From Niameybacter massiliensis (GTDB lineage: Bacteria > Bacillota > Clostridia > Lachnospirales > Cellulosilyticaceae): a DNA stretch of 64,000 nucleotides. Both the position numbers and the translations under genes were made by a program. Within the stretch, counting starts at the first letter, position 1. The number at the start of each line of letters is the position of its first letter. This document shows positions 26,860-36,434 of this stretch, one piece after another. The stretch is taken from NCBI RefSeq assembly GCF_001282685.1, contig NZ_LN875035.1:646894-710893 (forward strand), written 5' to 3'. The notes under the pieces were generated by a model that worked only from the letters and a program-made list of their open reading frames with translations, ran no database searches and had not been told where the DNA came from.

Positions 26860-29112
26860 TTAAAACATACTTCTTGGGTCTATATCCCAATTTATTTTTA
26901 TTGTACCAGTATTTTCTCGATTAATAAACTTATTTAAACAATATTTTCCATAAATCAGCACTTTTTCTCGCTCTACACCCATCATAATCAATTGCCATCT
27001 ATATTCATCCGCAATTTTACTAATGGTTGCTGCTGCTGGTCCAACAATACGAAAAAGTCCTTTTTTATTGTAGTATTCATAATAATACTTTAACGTATGC
27101 ACTTTTTGAATGACTTCTGTCTCATTTTTACCAGAAACAACTAAACTAAATAAATGGGTATAAGGTGGATAACCAAGTAATTTTCTTACTTTAAGTTGAT
27201 CTTCATAAAATGCTTGTTGCTGATTATATTTAATTTTCTCTAACACCATATTCTCTGGACTGTAAGTTTGGATAATAACTTCACCCTTTTTATCTCCTCG
27301 TCCAGCTCTTCCTAGTGTCTGTGTAATAAGCTGATACGTTCTTTCTTCACTCCTAAAATCTTGAAGATAAAGCGCTTGATCTGCTGCAATAATTCCAACT
27401 AAGGTTACATCTGGAAAGTCATGTCCTTTTGCAATCATCTGCGTCCCTACTAAGACATTAAAATCATGCTTTTGAAAAGCTTCAAGCACTTTACTATGCC
27501 CTTCTTTACCAGAAGTCGTATCAAAGTCCATACGTCCGATCCCGTAGGCCCCAAAATAATTTTGCAAGTACTCTTCCACCTTTTCTGTTCCACTGCCAAA
27601 AAATCTAATATGACTGCTTCCACAGCTTGGACAGATCGTTGGAATCATTTCTTTATGTCCACAATAATGGCACTCTAAATAACCTGATTGTCTATGATAG
27701 GTCATGGCAATATCACAGTGTTTACATTTTACAACATAACCACAGTTACGGCAGTTAATAAATGTAGAATGTCCTCTTCTATTGATCAGTAACATAACTT
27801 GATTCCCAGCAATAAGCGTTCTTTCTATAGCTTCATGTAATGCACCACTGATAATCTGCATATTGCCATTTTGAAGTTCTCGTCTCATATCCACAATCTG
27901 AACATAGGGCAGTGTGGCCCCACCAATACGTTTTGTAAGTGGAACCAATTCAAGTTCACCCTCTTGCATTTGATAGTAACTTTCAAGACTTGGGGTTGCC
28001 GAAGCTAAAATCAGTGTCCCCCCACATCCTATCATTCTTCTTCTCGCTACATCTGTCGCATGATATTTAGGTGTAGTCTCTGATTTATAAGTTGCTTCAT
28101 GTTCCTCATCAATTACAATCAGCTTTAAGTCAACCATTGGCATAAAAACTGCACTACGTGGACCAATCATAACACGTATTTTACCTTCTTTTGCCTCTTG
28201 ATAAAGTCTTTGCCTTTCTCCACTCCCCATACGACTATGGGTAAGGGCCACTACATTTCCAAAACGCTCCCGAAAGCGCATTAAAGTCTGCCTAGTGAGT
28301 GCAATTTCTGGTATCAGTACAATAGCACTACCACCTTCTTCGAGTACTTTACAAATAGCAGTTAAAAAAACTTCTGTTTTACCACTACCTGTAACCCCTT
28401 CAAGAAGTACACCTTTGTAATAAGGACTTTCAATAGCCTGATAAATTTTATCTTTGGCCATTTGTTGCTCTTCATTAAGCACTTTAAAAGCATCGTATGC
28501 AATAGGATTTGGAATAAAAACCTTAAGTCTTTCTTCTTTTCTTAAGATTTCCTTTTTAATCAGCGTATTTAAACTAGATGGACTAACCTCTTGACTCTTT
28601 TTAAGCTCCTCAAGCGAAATAGCTTCTTCCATCATAAATAGCGTTAAGATCGCACGCTGTTTATCAAAGCTTTTCTTTGTACTTTCCTTTGCAATATACT
28701 TCTCTAAGTCATTTAGACTTAACCCACGACAAATATAAGTTTCTGTTTCCGGCAAAGGCCTATAAGGTGTCTTTGCCATACCTGGTGGTAAAATAAGTTC
28801 TAATGCCATTGCAAAAGTACACCCATAATAATTCACTAAAAATCGGGCCAGATTCACCTGTTCTAAACTTAAAAGGGGTTCCTCATCAAAAAGCTCTAAA
28901 ATGGGCTTAATCCTATAGTTTTCTTCTGTTAGGTTGTCTAGTAAATGTATAACAAAAGCAACTTGTGTACGATTCCCTTGTCCAAAAGGAACCTTCACTC
29001 GTTGCCCAATAGATACTTTTTGTGCTAAATGAATAGGAATACTGTAAGTAAACAAACGATCGATTTCTTCTGTTTTAGCAAAGTTCATAATCACTTGTAC
29101 ATACTTACTCAT
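26860..29112 (-). CDS. priA: Primosomal replication restart protein PriA
   Basis: PriA is a 3'-5' helicase that reloads the replisome at stalled forks. Residues about 1-110 form the DNA-binding domain. The helicase has Walker A GVTGSGKTEVF, DEEH box, and SATPSLESY. A zinc-binding insert with four CxxC-type pairs (CRNC, CKHC, CHYC, CPSC) lies at about residues 455-500, and TQTLGRAGRGDKKG follows. The 750-aa length is typical. It follows rpoZ directly. The coaBC gene that usually sits between rpoZ and priA is absent. Confidence 0.97.
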   Translation of the reverse strand: MSKYVQVIMNFAKTEEIDRLFTYSIPIHLAQKVSIGQRVKVPFGQGNRTQVAFVIHLLDNLTEENYRIKPILELFDEEPLLSLEQVNLARFLVNYYGCTFAMALELILPPGMAKTPYRPLPETETYICRGLSLNDLEKYIAKESTKKSFDKQRAILTLFMMEEAISLEELKKSQEVSPSSLNTLIKKEILRKEERLKVFIPNPIAYDAFKVLNEEQQMAKDKIYQAIESPYYKGVLLEGVTGSGKTEVFLTAICKVLEEGGSAIVLIPEIALTRQTLMRFRERFGNVVALTHSRMGSGERQRLYQEAKEGKIRVMIGPRSAVFMPMVDLKLIVIDEEHEATYKSETTPKYHATDVARRRMIGCGGTLILASATPSLESYYQMQEGELELVPLTKRIGGATLPYVQIVDMRRELQNGNMQIISGALHEAIERTLIAGNQVMLLINRRGHSTFINCRNCGYVVKCKHCDIAMTYHRQSGYLECHYCGHKEMIPTICPSCGSSHIRFFGSGTEKVEEYLQNYFGAYGIGRMDFDTTSGKEGHSKVLEAFQKHDFNVLVGTQMIAKGHDFPDVTLVGIIAADQALYLQDFRSEERTYQLITQTLGRAGRGDKKGEVIIQTYSPENMVLEKIKYNQQQAFYEDQLKVRKLLGYPPYTHLFSLVVSGKNETEVIQKVHTLKYYYEYYNKKGLFRIVGPAAATISKIADEYRWQLIMMGVEREKVLIYGKYCLNKFINRENTGTIKINWDIDPRSMF

Positions 29113-29134
29113 ACTTAACGCCTACCTTACATAA

Positions 29135-29166
29135 AGAATAAACAAGTGCAAGCACTTGTTTATTCT
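29135..29166 (-). terminator. Hairpin overlapping the rpoZ stop codon
   Basis: Two perfect 15-nt arms (29135-29149 and 29152-29166) have a 2-nt loop and include the rpoZ stop. Only a short TTTATG follows on the minus strand, so it may be an attenuator or mRNA-stability element rather than a strong terminator. It lies 23 nt before priA. Confidence 0.6.
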
Positions 29167-29456
29167 CCTAATTCTTTAATTTTAATTTTCCCTGCGTAAA
29201 GTTCGTCTACTGCAATTGATGTAGATTTTTTATGTTTAAGCTTTTCATTTAATTCAGCTGCTTCTTTGATACGAATTGGATCAATTGGTGTATCTTTCTC
29301 TGCATTTTTGCTGTTTGATTCTTCATTAACGATATCAATGATTTGTCTTGCACGTCTCGCTGCAGCAATAATGATTGAGTAACGGCTTGTAACGACTTTC
29401 TCGTTTGCGTCCTCATTTAATTTTTCCATAAGTTGAGTGTATGATGGTTGTAACAT
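29160..29456 (-). CDS. rpoZ: DNA-directed RNA polymerase subunit omega
   Basis: The omega subunit helps fold and assemble RNA polymerase. The 98-residue protein has the family core VTSRYSIIIAAARRARQI, followed by a variable acidic region and a C-terminal DELYAGKIKI segment typical of clostridial omega. It follows gmk, the near-universal pairing, with AAAAGGAGG before the ATG. Confidence 0.94.
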   Translation of the reverse strand: MLQPSYTQLMEKLNEDANEKVVTSRYSIIIAAARRARQIIDIVNEESNSKNAEKDTPIDPIRIKEAAELNEKLKHKKSTSIAVDELYAGKIKIKELGE

Positions 29457-29471
29457 GGATTAATCCTCCTT

Positions 29472-30077
29472 TTATTTTGTGAGCATTTCTTCAATATAAG
29501 TTTTATATCTATAACTTTTTAGTTTCTCAGCTCTCACAATATTTCTAATGTGTTCCACTGCATCTTCTAAGCGGTCATTAATAACAATATAATCGTATTC
29601 TTTATACATTTTAAGTTCATCTACTGCACGTGCTAAACGTTTTTCAATCACATCATCAGTTTCTGTTCCACGTCCAATAAGTCTGCTTTTCAACTCTTCA
29701 AAAGTTGGTGGCATAATGAATACAAAAATAGCATCAGGGTATACACTTTTAACTTGCATTGCTCCTTGAACTTCAATCTCTAGAATAACATCTTTACCTT
29801 CTTCAACACTTTTATCAATGAAACTTTTTGGTGTTCCATAATAATTGTTGCAGAAATTAGCATACTCTAAAAGCTCGCCTTTTTCAATCATTTCTTCAAA
29901 TTCTTCTACAGATTTGAAGAAATAATGCACTTCATCTTGTTCCCCTATACGTGGTTGTCTTGTTGTAGCTGAAATAGATAAGATAAAATCTTCTTTGATT
30001 AATTCTTTTACGATCGTACCTTTACCTGAACCCGATGGGCCAGAAAGGATGATCTTAAGTCCTTCACTTTGCATCAT
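29472..30077 (-). CDS. gmk: Guanylate kinase
   Basis: Gmk phosphorylates GMP to GDP. The 201-residue protein has the P-loop SGPSGSGKGTIV at about residues 12-23, and the GMP-binding SISATTRQPRIGE and LLEYANFCNNYYGTP motifs. It lies 33 nt after yicC with no room for remA (DUF370), which usually separates them in Firmicutes. An AAGGAGATA ribosome site precedes the tandem ATGs. Confidence 0.96.
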   Translation of the reverse strand: MMQSEGLKIILSGPSGSGKGTIVKELIKEDFILSISATTRQPRIGEQDEVHYFFKSVEEFEEMIEKGELLEYANFCNNYYGTPKSFIDKSVEEGKDVILEIEVQGAMQVKSVYPDAIFVFIMPPTFEELKSRLIGRGTETDDVIEKRLARAVDELKMYKEYDYIVINDRLEDAVEHIRNIVRAEKLKSYRYKTYIEEMLTK

Positions 30078-30110
30078 TATCTCCTTAAAATCAAAATATT
30101 ATTCTTTTGC

Positions 30111-30989
30111 TTATTCTATATTTTGAATTTGTTCTCTCATTTTTTCAATCTCTGTCTTTAGTTGTACAGCATAAGATGTCACTTGATATTCATTGGCTTT
30201 AGAAGCAATAGTATTGGCTTCACGATTCATTTCTTGCATTAAGAAGTCTAACTTACGTCCAACACTACCTTCTTCTTCTAAAATAGCCTGAAGCTGATTA
30301 ATATGACTTCTTAATCTTGTAAGTTCTTCATCAATAGCTGTACGATCTGCAAAAATCGCAAGCTCCGTTGCAAGACGTGTTTCATCTACTGGAATATCTT
30401 CAAGTAGCTTTTGAAGGCGTTCTTCAAGCTTTACTTTATAGTGGGCAACAATTTTGTCACTCACTTGCTCTAGTGAACCCACTACTTCTAAAAGGAAAGT
30501 TGCTTTTTGAAGTAAATCTTCTTTTAAGGCAATACCTTCTTTTTCTCTCATTGTAATGACACTGTTTAAAGCTTCATCTAAAGCTTCTTCTATCATTGGC
30601 CATATTTCTTCTATATCTGATGCTTTCTTATGAATAGATATGGCATCACTTAAATTCATAAGTTCAGAAAGACCTATATTATCTATGAGCCCAAGTTTTG
30701 TTCCAACTTGTCTAAGTGCTTCTACATATGCTACACAAGCTGCTTCATTTACAACGACTTCAATATCGTCTTCTGATACACTTGTCATAAAGAGGTTGAG
30801 TTCTACTTTCCCTCTTGCAATAAGTGATTTTACTTTTTTACGTATTGGGTCTTCAAGTGATGTAAGGCCTTTTGGCATACGTATAGAAATCTCACAGTAT
30901 CTATGATTCACTGTACTGATTTCAACATTGACTTTTCGGTTATATGCTTCTTTTTCACATCTACCGTATCCTGTCATACTTTTTATCAT
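30111..30989 (-). CDS. yicC: YicC/YloC family endoribonuclease
   Basis: The 292-residue protein starts MIKSMTGYGR, the family hallmark. It has an N-terminal YicC domain and a C-terminal DUF1732 domain (ELTRLRSHINQLQ, GRKLDFLMQEMNREANTIASK). Members in Bacillus and E. coli have been reported as endoribonucleases. It is the first gene of the long operon and has a near-consensus promoter at 31022-31050. Confidence 0.93.
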   Translation of the reverse strand: MIKSMTGYGRCEKEAYNRKVNVEISTVNHRYCEISIRMPKGLTSLEDPIRKKVKSLIARGKVELNLFMTSVSEDDIEVVVNEAACVAYVEALRQVGTKLGLIDNIGLSELMNLSDAISIHKKASDIEEIWPMIEEALDEALNSVITMREKEGIALKEDLLQKATFLLEVVGSLEQVSDKIVAHYKVKLEERLQKLLEDIPVDETRLATELAIFADRTAIDEELTRLRSHINQLQAILEEEGSVGRKLDFLMQEMNREANTIASKANEYQVTSYAVQLKTEIEKMREQIQNIE

Positions 30990-31021
30990 GAGGTTACCCC
31001 TTTACTTATTAATCGCTACAT

Positions 31022-31050
31022 ATTATAGCATACCTTACTTCTATTTTCAA
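31022..31050 (-). promoter_or_regulatory. Promoter of the yicC-to-thiN operon
   Basis: TTGAAA and TATAAT are separated by exactly 17 nt on the minus strand, 33 nt upstream of yicC. A weaker divergent candidate for rqcH (TATACT at 31062-31067) lies just beyond it. Confidence 0.78.
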
Positions 31051-31095
31051 AAAAATTATGCTATACTTCGGGTATTAATTAAAGGAGGTCCTATT

Positions 31096-32865
31096 ATGGC
31101 ATTAGACGGCATTGTTGTATCTCACATCGTCTCTGAACTTCAAGAAGCCCTTATTGGTGGGCGTATCGATAAAATTTATCAACCTGAAAAGGACGAGCTC
31201 TTACTCTCTGTACGTAACCAAAAAGAAGCTTTAAAACTTTTTTTAACTGCTGGAAGTAACTACCCTCGTATTCACCTTACAACACGTGTTAAGAACACTT
31301 CTAATACACCACCTATGTTTTGTATGCTTCTTCGCAAACATCTTTCTAGTGGTCGAATTATGAATGTCTCTCAACCTGGTTTTGAACGTATCGTTCAGCT
31401 AGACATTGAAGCTACAAATGAATTAGGTGACCGCGAAAATAAACGTCTCATTATCGAAATGATGGGAAGACACAGTAATATTATTTTAACTAAAGCTGAT
31501 GGTACAATCATTGATAGTATCAAACATATTTCAGCCTTACAAAGTAGTATGCGTGAACTTTTACCTGGAAAACCTTATTTTTACCCTAATAATCAAACCA
31601 AACTTGATCCAAGTGCTTTAACAAAAGAAAGCTTTATAGACCATCTTAACAGTTTAGAAGTGCCCCTCTTTAAAGCACTTTATACAACGTATCAAGGATT
31701 AAGTCCAATGGTTAGTCATGCACTTTGCCATGCGGCTGGTGTGAAAGATGAAACCCTTTGTAATCTCTTATCATCTGAAGAAAGCCTAAAACTCTATAAA
31801 GTTATGAAAAACTTTATGGACGGTGTTAAAAAACATGAATTTGTGCCAACCCTTTTCTTAGATGAAACAGACCATAGCGTAGATTTTTATAGTTTCCCAC
31901 TTAGCGAGTCTTTCCCTAAAAGTGAAACTTACCCGAGCTTATCAGGACTTCTAGAACATTTCTACTATGATCAATCCACACGCTCTGTTGTCTCACAAAA
32001 AACAGCAGATATTAAAAAGTTACTTTTAAACTTTATTGAGCGTAATGTACGTAAAAAAGCTATTCAAGAAAAAGCCATTGAAAGTAGTGAAGATGCAGAG
32101 ATTTATAAAATTTACGGCGAGCTCCTTACAGCTTATTCGTTCCAAGTCCCTGCAGGTGCTAAGTCTTTTGAAACTGCAAACTACTATAGCGAAAACTATG
32201 AGATGATTGAGATTCCATTAGATCCACAGTTAACAGCTATTGAAAACGCCCAAAAATACTTTAAACACTATAATAAAGCTAAGCGTACACTAGTTGCAGC
32301 TCATGAGCAATTAGAACATATTAATGAAGAACTGGACTATTTAAATTCTGTGCTTGTCTCATTAGATTTCCTTCAGACACAAGCAGATATTGATGGATTG
32401 CGCTTAGAACTGATTGAAATGGGTTACCTCAAAAAACGTAAGGTAGCCAAAACAAAAGTGCCTAAAAATGTCATTCCTTATATGCACTTTGAATCTAGTG
32501 AAGGCCATACTATCTATGTAGGTAAAAACAACTATCAAAATGATGAATTGACTATGAAATTTGCTAAAATAACAGATATGTGGTTGCACATTAAAGATGG
32601 TCCTGGTTCACACGTTATTATTAAATTAAATCCTGGTGAAGCACCAAATGATGTGACGCTGATTGAAGCTGCTATGCTTGCTGCTTACTTTAGTAAAGCT
32701 AAATTCTCTAGCAATGTAGCCATTGATTATACCTACCGTAAAAATGTTAAAAAGGTTCCAAATGCGAAACCTGGTATGGTTATCTACACAAACTTTAATA
32801 CAGTTTATGTCACACCAGATGAAAAACTCATTAAATCTTTAGAAAAAGGGATTCAAGGAAAATAA
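31096..32865 (+). CDS. rqcH: Ribosome quality control protein RqcH (NFACT family)
   Basis: RqcH binds obstructed 50S subunits and recruits tRNA-Ala to add C-terminal alanine tails that mark stalled peptides for degradation. The 589-residue protein starts MALDGIVVSHIVSELQEAL (NFACT-N). A coiled-coil middle (about 370-450) follows, then the NFACT-R domain with WLHIKDGPGSHVII near residue 495. The ATG at 31096 follows AAAGGAGG by 7 nt. The longer open frame is excluded by this site. Position 97-98, tRNA-contacting D-R in Bacillus, reads E-R here. Older annotations call it fibronectin-binding protein. Confidence 0.94.
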   Translation: MALDGIVVSHIVSELQEALIGGRIDKIYQPEKDELLLSVRNQKEALKLFLTAGSNYPRIHLTTRVKNTSNTPPMFCMLLRKHLSSGRIMNVSQPGFERIVQLDIEATNELGDRENKRLIIEMMGRHSNIILTKADGTIIDSIKHISALQSSMRELLPGKPYFYPNNQTKLDPSALTKESFIDHLNSLEVPLFKALYTTYQGLSPMVSHALCHAAGVKDETLCNLLSSEESLKLYKVMKNFMDGVKKHEFVPTLFLDETDHSVDFYSFPLSESFPKSETYPSLSGLLEHFYYDQSTRSVVSQKTADIKKLLLNFIERNVRKKAIQEKAIESSEDAEIYKIYGELLTAYSFQVPAGAKSFETANYYSENYEMIEIPLDPQLTAIENAQKYFKHYNKAKRTLVAAHEQLEHINEELDYLNSVLVSLDFLQTQADIDGLRLELIEMGYLKKRKVAKTKVPKNVIPYMHFESSEGHTIYVGKNNYQNDELTMKFAKITDMWLHIKDGPGSHVIIKLNPGEAPNDVTLIEAAMLAAYFSKAKFSSNVAIDYTYRKNVKKVPNAKPGMVIYTNFNTVYVTPDEKLIKSLEKGIQGK

Positions 32866-32885
32866 ACCTTATCCATCACTTAAAT

Positions 32886-32934
32886 AAAAGTCCTATAGAA
32901 GCAGGTATTTCTCCTGTGTTCTATAGGACTTTTT
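32886..32934. terminator. Bidirectional terminator between rqcH and the MFS gene
   Basis: A 15-bp stem (32886-32900 with 32919-32934) extended by AGG/CCT in the loop carries A and T runs on both sides. The flanking genes are convergent. Confidence 0.87.
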
Positions 32935-32945
32935 AATGTGAAAAT

Positions 32946-34142
32946 TTATTTATTTCCTTCTTTAAACCTACCAAGAATGACAAATGCTAAAATAGAGGCT
33001 ATACCTGCAAAAACAAAAGGTAGTTTAGGCCCAATTCCAAAAATAAATCCTGAGACAAGTGAACCTATGACCATCCCTAAGGCTTTAGCTGAACCTTGAA
33101 CACCCATTACTGTTCCATAGTCTTTATCTGCTAACTTAGAAACCATACTTTGTTGAATAGGCATAACAAGTGCACTCACAGCTACAAATCCTACGAGGCA
33201 AAGAAGTGCTACTACCATAGAGCTTACAAGACTTGCTATAATTAAAAATATACCTGTTAAGCATGTTGTATAACGAATAAGTGTTTTCTCCACCACTTTC
33301 GTACTAAGCCATGGACCTATAAAGACATTCATAATAAGTCCAATAACGCCTGCTATAGCCAGTACAAGTCCATTTACTGTACTTGGCATATTTAGTACTG
33401 ATTCAATATAATAATTAATGGTTGAGTTATAAGATGTGGTGGTCATATTAATAAGTGCCATAACTACAATCAATATACCTATAGCCGAATGATAATCTAA
33501 TGTCGTTCTACGTGGCTTTAAGTGTTCTAAGTAGATCACTATCTTTTCATGCTTTTCACTTTTAGTTGCCTTTTGATAAATAAATGGAATGAGTACAAGT
33601 GCTAATACAAAACAAAAGCTCCCTTGTGCTAAAAATGTATATTGGTAATTATTTTGTCCAATAAATCCGCCTAATAGCGATCCTATTGAAGCCCCTAGTG
33701 AGAGTGTGGCTGTGTAATACGATAAATAACGCATACGTTCTTTAGGGCTCGTTAAGTCTGTTAAATAGGCTAATGCTGTTGTTATATAACAAATAGAAAA
33801 TGTACCTCCTACCAATCTAAAAATCATAATCGGTAAAATTTGATGACTAAGTCCAAATCCCCATTGACTGAGTCCATATCCTATGACACCTAAAATAAGA
33901 AATTTCTTTCTCCCTTTTTGATCGGATAAAGAGCCCCATACAGGAGACATGACATAGTTTGCAACTGCCATTAAGGCAAAGAAAACACCAAACATATAGC
34001 TTGGAAAACCATTTTCATTAATTAACTTTGGCGTTACAGGATGAGCCATATTAAATGCAGCCATAATAAATAAATTTAAAATGAGCAAAATGTGTATTTG
34101 CTTCCTATTCGCTTTTTCTTCTGTTTGAATTAATCTGTCCAT
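32946..34142 (-). CDS. MFS transporter, drug:H+ antiporter-like
   Basis: The 398-residue protein has about 12 hydrophobic segments. The MFS loop motif appears as GSLSDQKGRKKFLILG between segments 2 and 3, and a second-half region is GLVLAIAGVIGLIMNVFIGPW. The TetA/MdtG-like arrangement suggests multidrug or small-molecule export, but the sequence does not fix the substrate. The gene stands alone, divergent from nothing and between two terminators. Confidence is high for the superfamily and low for function. Confidence 0.85.
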   Translation of the reverse strand: MDRLIQTEEKANRKQIHILLILNLFIMAAFNMAHPVTPKLINENGFPSYMFGVFFALMAVANYVMSPVWGSLSDQKGRKKFLILGVIGYGLSQWGFGLSHQILPIMIFRLVGGTFSICYITTALAYLTDLTSPKERMRYLSYYTATLSLGASIGSLLGGFIGQNNYQYTFLAQGSFCFVLALVLIPFIYQKATKSEKHEKIVIYLEHLKPRRTTLDYHSAIGILIVVMALINMTTTSYNSTINYYIESVLNMPSTVNGLVLAIAGVIGLIMNVFIGPWLSTKVVEKTLIRYTTCLTGIFLIIASLVSSMVVALLCLVGFVAVSALVMPIQQSMVSKLADKDYGTVMGVQGSAKALGMVIGSLVSGFIFGIGPKLPFVFAGIASILAFVILGRFKEGNK

Positions 34143-34199
34143 TGTTTATTCCTTCAATTCTAATGATAGTCCCTTCTATTGTAGCAAGGTCATCTACCT

Positions 34200-35618
34200 T
34201 TATTCAATATATACTTTTGTTTTTTCAGGAATATTTTTATAGATCCAACCACTATCTTCTTCAGATAAGCGAATACAGCCATGAGATACACGACTTCCTA
34301 ACTGATAAAGTCCTGATTTAACATACTCTCCTGTTTTATCAAATAAAATAGAGTGATACATATAATCTCTAAATATAACAGAAGCATTTTTACAACGATA
34401 GCCCTTTTCCATACCAAAGTAAGGTACTTTATATTCTATCTCAAAATGTCCTGATGGCGTTAAACTTTTATCTTTACCTGTTGAACATTTCATCACTTTA
34501 ACAAGTTCCCACTGATTTTTTTCTCCCTTAAAGGCATAGGTACGTTGTCTTAAAAGGTCTGTCCAAAGTAAATACTCTGTTTGACTTTCATAATCTTTAA
34601 GATTCACATAGTCTTCTAACTCCTTTTGTGTTGCTTCTCTAAGCCACTGTCCATTATCTCCTATAATTGTAATGCTTCCTAAAGGGACTGTTACTTTTTT
34701 CCCCTTTTCATCTAATATAACGTGATACTGACCTTTCTCACTTCTCCAAAGTTCTACTTCTTCACCATTTTCAAACTGACCTACTTTATAGTTCATTTTA
34801 GCTGTCACTTTAAATTTAGGAAAAATTTTTTCTAAAGCTTTAATACGCTTTACCTTCATATAACCATTATAAAGAGGAATAGGCCTTTGCCCATAGCTTT
34901 CTGGAGAAGGCATCTGGAAATCTTGTATGGTTTCTATATAGGTATTAAGATAGATGACCGCCTTACCTTCTATAGTGGGCTGTATCTCTATCTTTTTCTC
35001 ACATCTAGGGGGTAAAACTTGATTTTTCATATAAAGATCAATAAAGTTTTCACCATCCCAATACATATCAATATAATCAAAATAAATAGGATACGCTGAG
35101 CTGTTAACAATGGACCCATTTAAAATTTGCAAATAGTTTGCTTCACTGTATACTAGCTCTTCTAACCTATAGCTATCCGATGTTGCCGTTAAATCATAAA
35201 GTACCCCAAGTGTCTCTACAGGAATCATCATAGTCTTCTCTACTTTTATATGATACGTTGGTATGTACCCTATTAAAATAGGCTGCTCACCAAGTCTGAC
35301 ATCAACCTCAGTTCCACTATAAGGTACAATTTCTGCTAAAGTTTCTTCCTTACCTAATCTAGAAAACACTAATGTGTCTCCTATTTGGTCAAACTTAACT
35401 CCTATTGTAAGGAGTGTTTCTATAGGTAGAAGGGTTGTTTCATTGACCTCATATAAGCTAAATGTTTCCTCTTTAAACTTTAAAGTTTGTCCACTCTCTA
35501 CTAAGTGTCCGATTACTAAGTTTGTATCAAAGCCTTTTAGTTCCTCACCATATAAGACATTACAACTTAGCCCAATAATGCATATAATTAAGATAAAAAA
35601 ATTTGGGCGTCTCATCAT
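34200..35618 (-). CDS. Secreted L,D-transpeptidase (YkuD family)
   Basis: YkuD-type enzymes cross-link peptidoglycan through L,D bonds. The 472-residue protein has a signal peptide (about residues 1-24, FFILIICIIGLSCNVLYG). The long N-terminal part has beta-rich stretches like copper-amine-oxidase N-terminal repeats. The catalytic domain is at about residues 360-472, with SHGCIRLS at about 448-455 containing His and the nucleophile Cys. GAGGA precedes the first ATG. The MFS gene downstream is on the same strand 57 nt away. Confidence 0.9.
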   Translation of the reverse strand: MMRRPNFFILIICIIGLSCNVLYGEELKGFDTNLVIGHLVESGQTLKFKEETFSLYEVNETTLLPIETLLTIGVKFDQIGDTLVFSRLGKEETLAEIVPYSGTEVDVRLGEQPILIGYIPTYHIKVEKTMMIPVETLGVLYDLTATSDSYRLEELVYSEANYLQILNGSIVNSSAYPIYFDYIDMYWDGENFIDLYMKNQVLPPRCEKKIEIQPTIEGKAVIYLNTYIETIQDFQMPSPESYGQRPIPLYNGYMKVKRIKALEKIFPKFKVTAKMNYKVGQFENGEEVELWRSEKGQYHVILDEKGKKVTVPLGSITIIGDNGQWLREATQKELEDYVNLKDYESQTEYLLWTDLLRQRTYAFKGEKNQWELVKVMKCSTGKDKSLTPSGHFEIEYKVPYFGMEKGYRCKNASVIFRDYMYHSILFDKTGEYVKSGLYQLGSRVSHGCIRLSEEDSGWIYKNIPEKTKVYIE

Positions 35619-35676
35619 CTCATTCCTCGTTTTTTTCTTTTATGTTGCCCGATTGCCTATCTAAACATACAAAAAA

Positions 35677-35708
35677 AGCGCTCTTACATTTTAAAATGCA
35701 AGAACACT
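35677..35708 (-). terminator. Terminator after the AIM24 gene
   Basis: A 16-bp hairpin (with G-U pairs) is followed by seven T on the minus strand, 12 nt after the AIM24 gene stop. Confidence 0.83.
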
Positions 35709-35720
35709 TCTATTTATTAT

Positions 35721-36404
35721 TTAATTTCCTGATGTTGGTATGAATGGTATAATACGACTCGCAAAGTTTTGCATTGTAATCGTTTGAAGCCATATTGTCC
35801 CAGGGCCTGTTAGTTTTGTTAAAAAGAGCCCTTCTCCACCAAAGAAGATATTCTTAAACCCTTTAACTGTCTCAATTTCATAACGTACACCACGTTCAAA
35901 ACCAACTACATTTCCTGTATCAACTTTTACAACTTCACCCGGTGCTAAGTCACGTCTTACAACACTCCCTGCAACTTCTAAAAACACCATTCCATGTCCA
36001 CTAATACGTTGGAGAATAAATCCCTCTCCACCAAACATACCTGCTGAGAAACGTTTTGTAAATTCCACACCTAATTCCACACCCGTTGTTCCACATAGGA
36101 AAGCACTTTTTTGGCAAATGTATTCTTTTGAACCATCTACTTCTAAAGCTAAAATTTTACCTGGAAAAGTTGAAGCAAATACGATTTCCGCATCAGGCTT
36201 TCTAGAAGTATAAGTCGCCATAAATAAGGATTCACCTGAAAACATACGGCCAATCCCTTTCATAAGACCACCTTTTACATTAGTATCCATGACAATGCCA
36301 TCATCCATCCAAGCCATGCCACCAGATTGTGTATAAATACTTTCGCCTGAATTAAGTTTTACTGATACCGCTGGTAAATCCTCTCCAAAAACACGATACT
36401 CCAT
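35721..36404 (-). CDS. AIM24/TIGR00266 family protein
   Basis: The 227-residue protein is a beta-rich, Gly-rich member of the TIGR00266 (AIM24-like) family. It starts MEYRVFGEDLPAVSVKLNSGE and has GGMAWMDDGIVMDTNVKGG, GMFGGEGFILQRISGHGMVFLE and FFGGEGLFLTKLTGPGTIWLQT. The latter two repeats share a GGEGxxL pattern, indicating an internal duplication. There is no signal peptide. Family function in bacteria is unknown, although the mitochondrial homologue affects inner-membrane organisation. It has its own promoter and terminator. Confidence 0.88.
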   Translation of the reverse strand: MEYRVFGEDLPAVSVKLNSGESIYTQSGGMAWMDDGIVMDTNVKGGLMKGIGRMFSGESLFMATYTSRKPDAEIVFASTFPGKILALEVDGSKEYICQKSAFLCGTTGVELGVEFTKRFSAGMFGGEGFILQRISGHGMVFLEVAGSVVRRDLAPGEVVKVDTGNVVGFERGVRYEIETVKGFKNIFFGGEGLFLTKLTGPGTIWLQTITMQNFASRIIPFIPTSGN

Positions 36405-36434
36405 ATTATTCCCCCTTTATCTCATTTCATGTTT

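Noticed and set aside
29135-29166. Full transcription terminator between rpoZ and priA
   Set aside because: The hairpin is strong but lacks a proper U run, so it was kept only as an attenuator-like element.
30928-31095. N-terminal extension of RqcH
   Set aside because: The frame is open upstream, but AAAGGAGG before 31096 and the family N-terminus MALDGIVV fix the start.
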